Source: an uncultured Chlorobiaceae bacterium
Lineage (GTDB): Bacteria; Bacteroidota; Chlorobiia; Chlorobiales; Chlorobiaceae
Length of the DNA: 5,779 nucleotides
Direction of reading: 5' to 3'
Assembly: GCA_903917955.1 (NCBI GenBank)
Contig: CAIXCO010000242.1
Coordinates: 1-5,779, forward strand
Shown: in pieces, positions 1 to 5,779 of the stretch
Numbering within the stretch: position 1 is the first letter of the stretch
Layout: each line of letters begins with the position of its first letter
The notes under the pieces: generated by a model
Database searches by the model: none
Told to the model about the DNA's origin: nothing
The model's input: only the letters and a program-made list of their open reading frames with translations
Translations under genes and position numbers: made by a program

Positions 1-945
1 CCTTCGGCATTGAAAAAAATAGAGCTGATCGCCGAACAGATGTTCCGTCCGCTTCAGCGAGAGGAGATTATTTTCCAGGCCGAGCAACCAGAGCTGGTTG
101 TTTCAAATACAACGAGAGAGGAGTATCTGAAGAAGGTAGAGAAGGCAAAAGAGTATATTGTGGCGGGAGATATTTTTCAGGTACAGGTTTCACAACGCCT
201 TCGCCGTCCGCTCAATACCCGTCCGTTCGATGTTTACCGGATGCTGAGAACGATCAACCCCTCTCCCTATCTCTATTACTTTGACCTGAAAGAGTTCGAG
301 ATTGTTGGCTCATCACCTGAACTGCTGGTCAAGGTTGAATGTAACAGCGAGGGTCGGCGTATTGTCGATACCCGGCCAATTGCTGGCACACGGCATCGTG
401 GAAGCACCTTTGAAGAGGATGAACGCAACGCCCGTGAGCTGCTTGCCGATGAGAAAGAGCTGGCCGAGCATCTGATGCTTATCGATTTGAGTCGGAACGA
501 TATCGGCAGAATTGCCAAAATCGGCACCGTTGAGACAAATGAGATGATGGTTATTGAAAAATACTCTCACGTGATGCATATTGTCAGTAATGTTCGAGGT
601 GAACTTCGTGACGAACTTGGTGCAATGGATGCCTTTTGGTCCTGCTTTCCGGCGGGAACTCTCACGGGCGCTCCGAAAGTTCGTGCAATGGAGATCATCT
701 ATGAGCTTGAAAAGGAGAAGCGGGGCCTCTACGGTGGTGCCGTTGGATTCCTTGATTTCAAGGGCAATCTCACGACGGCAATTGCCATTAGAACAATGGT
801 GATCGAAGACAAGACCATCTATTTTCAGGCCGCCGGGGGAATTGTCGCCGATTCAAAACCCGAGTCTGAATACGAAGAGACCATGAACAAAATGAAGGCG
901 GGATTAACTGCCGTTGAAAACATTGAGGCTTTATCAGAACCATAA
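1..945 (+). CDS. trpE: Anthranilate synthase component I, 5'-truncated by the window edge
   Basis: TrpE converts chorismate, with ammonia supplied by the TrpG glutaminase subunit, to anthranilate, the first committed step of tryptophan synthesis in the cytoplasm. The frame is open from base 1 (codons P-S-A before the TTG at 10), so that TTG is not the start. About 314 residues are visible, while the family usually has about 490-510. The missing part is the N-terminal region that normally carries the tryptophan feedback site. Numbering from the TTG: the GDIFQVQVSQR motif is at 53-63, GSSPE at 100-104, the Mg-binding AEH segment at 152-154, the HVMH catalytic histidine at 189, PAGTLTGAPK at 214-223, and the second acidic site SEYEE near 286-290. 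PIAGTR at 123-128 has alanine where aminodeoxychorismate synthase (PabB) typically has lysine (PIKGT), which favours TrpE. htrA follows after only 21 bp with no terminator between. No trpG lies downstream in the window. Confidence 0.93.
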   Translation, partial: PSALKKIELIAEQMFRPLQREEIIFQAEQPELVVSNTTREEYLKKVEKAKEYIVAGDIFQVQVSQRLRRPLNTRPFDVYRMLRTINPSPYLYYFDLKEFEIVGSSPELLVKVECNSEGRRIVDTRPIAGTRHRGSTFEEDERNARELLADEKELAEHLMLIDLSRNDIGRIAKIGTVETNEMMVIEKYSHVMHIVSNVRGELRDELGAMDAFWSCFPAGTLTGAPKVRAMEIIYELEKEKRGLYGGAVGFLDFKGNLTTAIAIRTMVIEDKTIYFQAAGGIVADSKPESEYEETMNKMKAGLTAVENIEALSEP

Positions 946-966
946 CAATAAAACCTTAAAGAACCG

Positions 967-2505
967 ATGAGCAAGAAACAAGCAATGATGAAATACCTGC
1001 TTCTTGTTTTTGCAGGTATAGCCGTAGGGGCACTTGTCTTTTCCAATGTTGAGTTCAATCTTTCACCCAGGGGATTGACTCTCTCCAACAGGCCCAATTT
1101 TGCCACGGCGACAAACACTATCGAAAATTATCCAATTCAGTCGCTCAAAGGCTTCAATGAGGCCTTTGTGCAGATTGCGGAGTCGGCGACTCCGTCAGTG
1201 GTAACGATTTTTACTGAAAAAACCCTGAACCAGCGCATTGTCTCCCCGTTTGGTTTTTTCGGACGACCCTTTGATGATTTTTTCGGGCGCCCCTTCGATG
1301 ATTTTTTTGACAGGCCGGAGAATGGTGCCGGGAGAGGTCACAAAGGGGTTCAGAAAGGCATCGGTTCAGGGGTCATTGTTACTGCCGATGGTTATATTTT
1401 AACCAATAACCATGTGATCGACGGTGCCGATGCCGTCTATATCAGAACGTTCGACAACAGGAAGATTGATGCAAAAGTCATCGGCAAAGATTCGAAAACC
1501 GATCTTGCCGTTATCAAGGTCAACGCAAAAGATCTGAAGCCAATCGTGATTGGTGACAGTGACAAGCTCAGGGTAGGTGAATGGGTCATTGCCATTGGAA
1601 GCCCCCTTGGTGAAAATTTTGCAAGAACCGTTACCCAGGGTATTGTCAGCGCCAAAGGACGCGCCAATGTAGGGCTGGCAGATTATGAGGACTTTATCCA
1701 GACCGATGCGGCTATCAATCCCGGTAATTCGGGTGGAGCTTTGGTCAACATCAACGGTGAACTTGTCGGTGTCAATACGGCTATTGCGAGCCGCACCGGT
1801 GGATTTGAGGGAATCGGGTTTGCCGTGCCCTCAAATATGGCCAGACAGGTAATGACTGCGCTTATTACTACAGGAAAAGTTGCCAGAGGCTATCTCGGAG
1901 TGACTATTCAGAATGTTGATGAGAATATTGCAAAAGCGATGCGTCTCAAGGCTGGAGAAGGGGCGCTTGTAGGAACGGTTCTTGATGGAAGCCCTGCTGC
2001 GAAAATCGGGGTAAAAACTGGTGATGTGATTGTTGACTTTAACGATGTCAAGGTTACTGGCAGCAATGAACTGCGCAATTCCATTTCCAGTCAGTCGCCC
2101 GGATCGATCGTGAAGTTCAGGGTGCTCAGGAACGGAGCAATCAAACTCTTTCAGGTTCGTCTTGAAGAGCAGCCCGTAAGGAGTGCATCCGTAGCACCGA
2201 CTGGAGCAGAGGAGAAGATACCTGCGGTATTCGGTTTCAGGGCAGAGGAGCTTACAGCCCAGACGGCAAGGAGACTGAACTTGAATCCTGCTGCGGGCAA
2301 GGTTGTCATTACAGCCATTGATCCAGCATCAAATGCCTCCTTTGCCGGTTTGCGGAGTGGTGACGTCATTCTTTCGCTCAACCGCCAGAGTCTGACCTCC
2401 TTTGCCGAGTACAGTGCCCTTGTCAAAAACATCAAAAGCGGCGATCTTCTGTTTCTGCTGGTTGAGCGGCAGGGCAATAAAATATATTTTGCCTTTAATG
2501 TATAA
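967..2505 (+). CDS. htrA: HtrA/DegP-family periplasmic serine endoprotease with two PDZ domains
   Basis: This is a complete 512-residue ATP-independent protease/chaperone that removes misfolded envelope proteins. Residues 1-8 are polar and basic, and residues 9-26 form a hydrophobic segment without a clear AXA cleavage site. It is therefore exported, either as a cleaved signal peptide or as a membrane anchor. The trypsin-like domain covers about 65-300. It has catalytic His149 in TNNHV, Asp179 in KTDLAV, and Ser255 in NPGNSGGAL. The oxyanion-loop context is normal, so the enzyme looks active. PDZ1 spans about 305-400 with the peptide-binding loop GYLGV at 308-312. PDZ2 spans about 420-512 and runs to the C terminus, as in DegP and DegQ. 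The LA-loop region (97-117) carries an eight-residue tandem repeat. The start at 967 is the first ATG after the trpE stop. Only a weak AAAG lies upstream, and the ATG codons at 985 and 988 are less likely alternatives. DegP and DegQ cannot be separated from sequence alone. It may be co-transcribed with trpE, and an intrinsic terminator follows. Confidence 0.95.
   Translation: MSKKQAMMKYLLLVFAGIAVGALVFSNVEFNLSPRGLTLSNRPNFATATNTIENYPIQSLKGFNEAFVQIAESATPSVVTIFTEKTLNQRIVSPFGFFGRPFDDFFGRPFDDFFDRPENGAGRGHKGVQKGIGSGVIVTADGYILTNNHVIDGADAVYIRTFDNRKIDAKVIGKDSKTDLAVIKVNAKDLKPIVIGDSDKLRVGEWVIAIGSPLGENFARTVTQGIVSAKGRANVGLADYEDFIQTDAAINPGNSGGALVNINGELVGVNTAIASRTGGFEGIGFAVPSNMARQVMTALITTGKVARGYLGVTIQNVDENIAKAMRLKAGEGALVGTVLDGSPAAKIGVKTGDVIVDFNDVKVTGSNELRNSISSQSPGSIVKFRVLRNGAIKLFQVRLEEQPVRSASVAPTGAEEKIPAVFGFRAEELTAQTARRLNLNPAAGKVVITAIDPASNASFAGLRSGDVILSLNRQSLTSFAEYSALVKNIKSGDLLFLLVERQGNKIYFAFNV
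1255..1317 (+). repeat. In-frame 24-bp tandem repeat inside htrA (FFGRPFDD units)
   Basis: Two full 24-bp units (1255-1278 and 1279-1302), each encoding FFGRPFDD, are followed by a partial, diverged unit encoding FFDRP (1303-1317). The first two units are identical in protein but differ at several third codon positions, so the duplication is not very recent or the peptide is under selection. The repeat lies between the first strands of the protease domain, in the LA-loop region that mediates contacts between subunits in DegP-type oligomers. The loop function is family knowledge. Its role here is inference. Confidence 0.85.
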
Positions 2506-2546
2506 AGTTGTTTTGCCTGAAGGATTAAGAATGGTACATTGATTTG

Positions 2547-2584
2547 AAGTAAAGTCAGTGGCGAGCTACTGACTTTACTTTTTT
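2547..2584 (+). terminator. Rho-independent terminator after htrA
   Basis: A perfect 13-bp stem pairs 2547-2559 (AAGTAAAGTCAGT) with 2568-2580 (ACTGACTTTACTT). Two further pairs (G-T and G-C) can form inside, leaving a CGAG loop. A run of T follows directly (2579-2584) and another TTTT begins at 2587. It lies 41 bp past the htrA stop. No T run lies on the other side for the minus strand, so it works in the + direction only. It separates the trpE-htrA unit from the greA cluster. Confidence 0.9.
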
Positions 2585-2603
2585 CGTTTTACTATCCTGT
2601 CCG

Positions 2604-2617
2604 TTTGCCCCGGCAAA
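2604..2617. promoter_or_regulatory. Small palindrome upstream of greA, possible operator
   Basis: TTTGCC and GGCAAA form 6-bp inverted arms around a CC spacer, about 50 bp before the greA ATG and just after the htrA terminator. Any promoter for the greA cluster must lie in or near this interval, since the terminator blocks upstream transcription. I could not find a convincing -35/-10 pair. TTGCGC at 2618-2623 is a weak -35 candidate, but no good -10 box sits at the right spacing. An operator role is a guess from position and symmetry only. Confidence 0.25.
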
Positions 2618-2666
2618 TTGCGCTTATGGAGTTATTTTCTTTTTTTAAACAAAAACAGCACCAGAG

Positions 2667-3146
2667 ATGACTGACAGAATTTACCTGACAAATGATGGAT
2701 ATAACCGGCTGAAAGAGGAATTATACGTGCTGGTTCATCAAACCAGAAGGGAAGTTCTGGAAAAAATTGCAGAAGCGAGAGCCCATGGTGACCTCAGTGA
2801 AAACGCAGAGTACGATGCGGCACGAGAGGAGCAGTCACACACTGAGGCTCGTATTGCCGACCTCGAAAACAAGCTTTCATCGGCTACAATTCTTGACCCG
2901 AAACAGATCAAGACCGACAAGGTCTATATCCTTACCTCAGTAAAGCTCAGCAATCTTGATGCTCCCGGTGAGATCATCGAATATACGCTGGTCTCTTCCG
3001 AAGAGGCCGACTCTGATTTGGGCAAAATTTCTGTTCGCTCTCCCGTCGGAAGGGCGCTCATCGGCAAGGCCGTCGGTGAAAAAGTTCAGATAGTTGTCCC
3101 CAAAGGGGAACTTCACTATGAGATATTAGAGATTTTTGTTAAATAG
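2667..3146 (+). CDS. greA: Transcription elongation factor GreA
   Basis: GreA enters the secondary channel of RNA polymerase and stimulates cleavage of backtracked transcripts, rescuing stalled elongation complexes. The 159 residues match the usual family length of about 158. Residues 1-75 form the N-terminal antiparallel coiled coil. Its tip carries the signature ARAHGDLSENAEYD (37-50), with the two acidic residues Asp42 and Glu45 that position the catalytic Mg ion. Residues 80-159 form the FKBP-like C-terminal domain that contacts polymerase, with the characteristic segment SPVGRALIGKAVGEKV at 125-140. The ATG at 2667 gives the normal N terminus and so decides the start, although only AGAG directly abuts it and no spaced Shine-Dalgarno motif is visible. 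It is the first gene of a + strand cluster with the 74-residue ORF and tpiA. Confidence 0.97.
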   Translation: MTDRIYLTNDGYNRLKEELYVLVHQTRREVLEKIAEARAHGDLSENAEYDAAREEQSHTEARIADLENKLSSATILDPKQIKTDKVYILTSVKLSNLDAPGEIIEYTLVSSEEADSDLGKISVRSPVGRALIGKAVGEKVQIVVPKGELHYEILEIFVK

Positions 3147-3179
3147 GGCCAACCAAAAACCAGTTAAATCAGCTCTCCC

Positions 3180-3404
3180 ATGGGGAAACGTCAAATTATC
3201 TATCGTCAGGCGAGGATCAGCGGCAATCAGGAGTTGCTGAACCGTGAGGTCAATCTTGTTACCAACGAATTGAGAGTGTGGCATGGAACAGTAACTGCTG
3301 TTGACAGCAGTGAACTGAAACTCAAGGATGCCCGTTCAGGAAAACATAGCTTCGCTATCAATGGGATCGATCGGATATACTGTGAAATAAAAACGGATTA
3401 TTAA
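3180..3404 (+). CDS. Uncharacterised 74-residue protein between greA and tpiA
   Basis: I do not recognise a named family. The ORF lies 33 bp after greA and 8 bp before tpiA on the same strand, overlaps no other gene, and fills the gap between two certain genes, so it is probably real and co-transcribed. The ATG at 3180 is the only ATG available, since an in-frame stop lies at 3165. No Shine-Dalgarno motif precedes it. The N terminus (1-17) is basic, with K3, R4, R9 and R12. There is no signal peptide or membrane segment, so it should be cytoplasmic. Residues about 31-70 look like a run of short beta strands: RVWHGTVTAVD, ELKLKDA, KHSFAING and IDRIYCEI. This pattern recalls Sm/Hfq-like or Rof-like small barrels, but that is a fold guess. 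A small nucleic-acid-binding protein would suit the basic N terminus, also inference. Confidence 0.72.
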   Translation: MGKRQIIYRQARISGNQELLNREVNLVTNELRVWHGTVTAVDSSELKLKDARSGKHSFAINGIDRIYCEIKTDY

Positions 3405-3412
3405 ATAAAGCG

Positions 3413-4168
3413 ATGCGTAAAAAAATTGTAGTCGGCAACTGGAAGATGAACAACAGTGTAGCCGAATCGGTACAGCTTGCAACGGAAGTTGTTGAAGCAC
3501 TTGGAGAAGGATTTTCAGGCTGTGAAGTTGGTATTGCACCGACCTATCTCTCCCTTGATGCCACAGAAAAGGTGATTGCTGGCAGTGAAGTGCAGCTTGT
3601 TGCCCAGAACTGCCATTATGAAAATGATGGAGCTTTCACTGGGGAAGTATCGGCCAGAATGATTCTTGCCGTTGGCTGTTCCTCCGTGATCATCGGCCAT
3701 TCCGAGCGTCGTCAGTATTTCGGCGAAACCAACGCCACCGTCAACTTGAGGGTGAAAAAGGCTTTGTCGGAAGGGCTCAAGGTCATTCTCTGCGTCGGTG
3801 AAACTCTTGCAGAGCGTGAAGGTGGAGTCATGGAAACCGTCATCTCCTCACAGGTTCGCGAAGGTCTGACAGGTATCAGCGATATCAGCGCCATTGTCAT
3901 TGCCTACGAGCCAGTATGGGCCATCGGCACAGGCAAAACCGCAAGTTCAGCACAGGCTGAAGAGGTGCATCTCTTTATCCGCACCCTTATCAGCGAACTT
4001 TACGGCCAGCCATCCGCAGAGAAGCTTCGTATTCAGTACGGCGGAAGTGTGAAACCTTCCAATGCAGTCGAACTCTTCGCCATGCCAAACATTGATGGTG
4101 GACTTATCGGCGGAGCCGCCCTCAACGCTGAGGATTTCGTCGCAATCGTCAAAGCCGCCTCACTGTAA
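3413..4168 (+). CDS. tpiA: Triosephosphate isomerase
   Basis: TpiA interconverts dihydroxyacetone phosphate and glyceraldehyde 3-phosphate in glycolysis and gluconeogenesis in the cytoplasm. The 251 residues are the normal length for this single-domain (beta/alpha)8 barrel. All active-site elements are present: Asn9 and Lys11 in GNWKMN, the electrophile His96 in IIGHSERR, and the catalytic base Glu166 in AYEPVWAIGTGKTAS. The last motif includes the flexible phosphate-gripping loop 6 (about 168-178). The phosphate-binding segments YGGSV (209-213) and DGGLIGGA (228-235) are also intact. The ATG at 3413 places GNWKMN at the usual distance from the N terminus, and only AAAG lies upstream as a weak ribosome site. 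The gene sits 8 bp after the 74-residue ORF, which suggests translation from one transcript. No canonical terminator follows. The repeat cluster at 4185-4254 comes next, then thiC on the opposite strand. Confidence 0.98.
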   Translation: MRKKIVVGNWKMNNSVAESVQLATEVVEALGEGFSGCEVGIAPTYLSLDATEKVIAGSEVQLVAQNCHYENDGAFTGEVSARMILAVGCSSVIIGHSERRQYFGETNATVNLRVKKALSEGLKVILCVGETLAEREGGVMETVISSQVREGLTGISDISAIVIAYEPVWAIGTGKTASSAQAEEVHLFIRTLISELYGQPSAEKLRIQYGGSVKPSNAVELFAMPNIDGGLIGGAALNAEDFVAIVKAASL

Positions 4169-4184
4169 GCCTTTTGTGTGTGAT

Positions 4185-4254
4185 CAATTGACAGTGGCCC
4201 CCCTTGTCCACTGTCAATTATCCCTTATCCATTGTCAATTGTCAATTGTCAACT
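4185..4254. repeat. Heptamer and inverted-repeat cluster between tpiA and thiC
   Basis: AATTGACAGTGG (4186-4197) is a perfect 12-bp inverted match to CCACTGTCAATT (4208-4219), with a 10-nt C-rich loop. A second, imperfect direct copy of CCCTTGTCCACTGTCAATT (4201-4219) lies at 4222-4240 with 17 of 19 bases matching, 21 bp apart. It is followed by tandem ATTGTCA heptamers at 4231-4237, 4238-4244 and 4245-4251. The first arm can also pair with 4229-4241 (13 bp with one G-T pair), giving competing hairpins. There is no T run on either strand after the stem, so it is not a standard terminator, though it may help end the two convergent transcripts. Repeats of TTGACAATTGACAAT type occur dispersed in several bacterial genomes (from memory). 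Confidence 0.85.
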
Positions 4255-5779
4255 GACCTCCGCTGCTTCCTTCGACTTTTTCATTGAACAGAAATCAGGC
4301 CCGCACATGGTGCAGAACTCCGGGTTCTCTTCCGTGTGGCCGCTTGCGGCCATGCTCTCGGAATGCACTGTACGGGTTTTTTCCGGGTCAAGCGAAAGGT
4401 TGAACTGATCTTCCCAGGCAAATGAATAGCGTGCCCTGCTCATCAGCTCATCATGGAGCCAGGCCACAGGATCACCTTTTGCTATATCTGCGCCGTGGGC
4501 CGCAACCTTGTGGGCAAGAACCCCCTCACGCACATCATTTCTATCCGGCAGGCCAAGATGCTCCTTTGGGGTGACATAGCAGAGCATGGAACAGCCATAG
4601 CTTGCAATCAGCGCACCGCCGATGGCCGAATTGATATGGTCATACCCGGCAGCAATATCGGTAATCAGAGGCCCGAGGGTGTAGAAGGGAGCTTCGTGGC
4701 AGTACTCAAGCTCCTTGTCCATGTTCTCCTTAATCTGATGGAGCGGCACGTGACCCGGTCCCTCAATCATCACCTGCACCTCATATTTCCAGGCAATCTT
4801 CGTCAGTTCACCAAGCACCTTGAGCTCACCAAACTGCGCATCGTCGTTGGCGTCAAATATAGAACCGGGCCGCAGGGCATCGCCAAGCGAGACCGCAACG
4901 TCGTAGCGCTGCAAAATTTCACAGATCTCCTCAAAATGGGTGTAGAGAAAGTTCTCCTGCTTGTGGTATTTGCACCACTTCGCCATGATTGAGCCGCCAC
5001 GAGAGACAATGCCGGTCAGCCGCTTTTCAGCAAAAGGGAGATGCTCCTGCAGGATGCCCGCATGGATGGTGAAATAGTCAACACCCTGCTCCGCCTGCTC
5101 AATCAGCGTGTCGCGGTAAAGCTCCCAGGTGAGCGCTTCAGCCTTGCCCCCGGCCTTCTCAAGTGCCTGATAGATGGGCACTGTTCCAATCGGCACCGGG
5201 GAGTTTCTCAAAATCCACTGGCGGGTTTGATGGATATTTGCACCGGTACTGAGATCCATGACGGTATCAGCCCCCCATCGGCATGACCAGACCGCCTTTT
5301 CAACCTCCTCCTCAATTGAGGAGCCGAGGGCGGAGTTGCCGATATTGGCATTGATCTTGACGCGGAACTTGCGCCCGATAATCATCGGCTCAAGCTCGGG
5401 ATGGTTGATGTTGGCCGGAATGATGGCCCGCCCTTCAGCAATCTCCTGCCGCACAAACTCCGGCGTTATTGGCACAACCTTGACGCCACCCCTCGAAAAT
5501 GAGGTAATCCACTCCTCAAGTTGCTGGTTCTCCCTGATGGCCACATACTCCATCTCCGGTGTAATGATTCCTTTGCGGGCAAAGTGCATCTGGGTGATGG
5601 CGGAACCCTCTTTTACTTCGCGCTGAAAGCCCCAGCTCTCGCGTATGCGGGGAAGCCCCTTTTCAGGGTCAATGGTGATGGAGGGATCGGAACAGGGGCC
5701 GCTGGTATCATAGAGCGGGAAGGAAGAGAACTCCTGATTGTTGCAGAGGTAGGTTTTGCTCAGCTTGAGCCTCTTCATA
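4249..5779 (-). CDS. thiC: Phosphomethylpyrimidine synthase ThiC, 5' end outside the window
   Basis: ThiC is a radical-SAM enzyme that rearranges aminoimidazole ribotide to HMP-P, the pyrimidine half of thiamine. Numbering from the ATG at 5778: YDTSGP is at 23-28, the GRAIIPANINHPE region at 116-128, NANIGNSA at 143-150, SPVPIGTVPIYQA at 193-205, SRGGSIMAKWC at 259-269, SLGDALRPGSI at 297-307, EGPGHVPLH at 339-347 and YVTPKEHLGLP at 401-411. The C-terminal CX2CX4C cluster motif has Cys489, Cys492 and Cys497 (CTMCGPDFC). All are typical of the family. The visible 509 residues are short for ThiC (commonly about 550-630). MKRLKLSKT aligns with the family segment PMREI.LS, so the ATG is probably internal and the N terminus lies past the right edge. 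The base before it (T on this strand) fits a proline codon. TDIAAGYDHI at 373-382 has Ala where I expect Pro. The stop codon lies inside a repeat cluster. A TPP riboswitch, if present, would be outside the window. Confidence 0.95.
   Translation of the reverse strand, partial: MKRLKLSKTYLCNNQEFSSFPLYDTSGPCSDPSITIDPEKGLPRIRESWGFQREVKEGSAITQMHFARKGIITPEMEYVAIRENQQLEEWITSFSRGGVKVVPITPEFVRQEIAEGRAIIPANINHPELEPMIIGRKFRVKINANIGNSALGSSIEEEVEKAVWSCRWGADTVMDLSTGANIHQTRQWILRNSPVPIGTVPIYQALEKAGGKAEALTWELYRDTLIEQAEQGVDYFTIHAGILQEHLPFAEKRLTGIVSRGGSIMAKWCKYHKQENFLYTHFEEICEILQRYDVAVSLGDALRPGSIFDANDDAQFGELKVLGELTKIAWKYEVQVMIEGPGHVPLHQIKENMDKELEYCHEAPFYTLGPLITDIAAGYDHINSAIGGALIASYGCSMLCYVTPKEHLGLPDRNDVREGVLAHKVAAHGADIAKGDPVAWLHDELMSRARYSFAWEDQFNLSLDPEKTRTVHSESMAASGHTEENPEFCTMCGPDFCSMKKSKEAAEVS

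Noticed and set aside
10..12. TTG at 10 as a start codon for trpE
   Set aside because: The frame is open back to base 1 and the protein lacks the first third of TrpE, so the gene is cut by the window edge.
2151..2477. 108-residue minus-strand frame inside htrA
   Set aside because: It is antisense to the PDZ2 region of a clear gene, with no motif and no independent signals.
2618..2649. TTGCGC with downstream TTTAAA as a greA promoter
   Set aside because: The spacing is about 20 bp and the -10 match is poor, so it is not strong enough to annotate.
3177..3184. CCCATGGG palindrome at the start codon of the 74-residue ORF
   Set aside because: It is an 8-bp palindrome without a loop, so it cannot form a useful RNA hairpin, and it is expected by chance.
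3876..3894. Short ATCAGCGAT direct repeat in tpiA
   Set aside because: It simply encodes G-I-S-D-I-S-A in a variable surface segment and is too short to mean anything.
4186..4219. Standard intrinsic terminator after tpiA or thiC
   Set aside because: The stem is good, but no T run follows it on either strand. It is kept as a repeat only.
4062..4256. 64-residue + frame running from tpiA into the repeat cluster
   Set aside because: It overlaps conserved tpiA codons in another frame and its tail is only translated repeat (SLIHCQLS-like).
4453..4992. 179-residue open frame on the + strand opposite thiC
   Set aside because: It lies wholly inside thiC, whose protein is strongly conserved. The product has no recognisable motif and is a shadow of the minus-strand codons.

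Overview
The window is an ordinary stretch of a bacterial chromosome with six protein genes, two of them cut by the window edges. Protein content, moderate base composition, A-rich leaders with little Shine-Dalgarno signal, and repeats of the TTGACAATTGACAAT type suggest a green sulfur bacterium (Chlorobiaceae, for example Chlorobium or Pelodictyon). That assignment is an inference from recall and general resemblance, not from a search.

Layout, left to right. Positions 1-945 (+) hold the C-terminal two thirds of anthranilate synthase component I (trpE), open at the left edge. Only 21 bp later, at 967-2505 (+), comes a complete HtrA/DegP-type envelope serine protease with an N-terminal membrane segment, a trypsin-like domain with an intact triad and two PDZ domains. 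A strong intrinsic terminator at 2547-2584 ends this transcription unit. The 161-bp gap also holds a small palindrome.

A second + strand cluster follows: greA (2667-3146, transcript cleavage factor), a small unrecognised 74-residue protein (3180-3404) and tpiA (3413-4168, triosephosphate isomerase). Spacings of 33 and 8 bp suggest co-transcription. thiC (HMP-P synthase of thiamine synthesis) lies on the minus strand and converges on tpiA. It ends at 4249 and runs off the right edge. The tpiA-thiC junction (4185-4254) is filled with hairpin-forming heptamer repeats, and the thiC stop codon lies inside them.

The recognised genes are housekeeping functions: tryptophan synthesis, envelope protein quality control, transcription elongation, central carbon metabolism and cofactor synthesis. 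I see no mobile element, CRISPR array, tRNA or rRNA gene, defence system or biosynthetic island, and no convincing new multi-gene system. The points most worth a second look are the 74-residue protein, whose C-terminal half has a strand pattern reminiscent of Sm/Hfq-like small barrels, and the repeat cluster at the tpiA-thiC junction.
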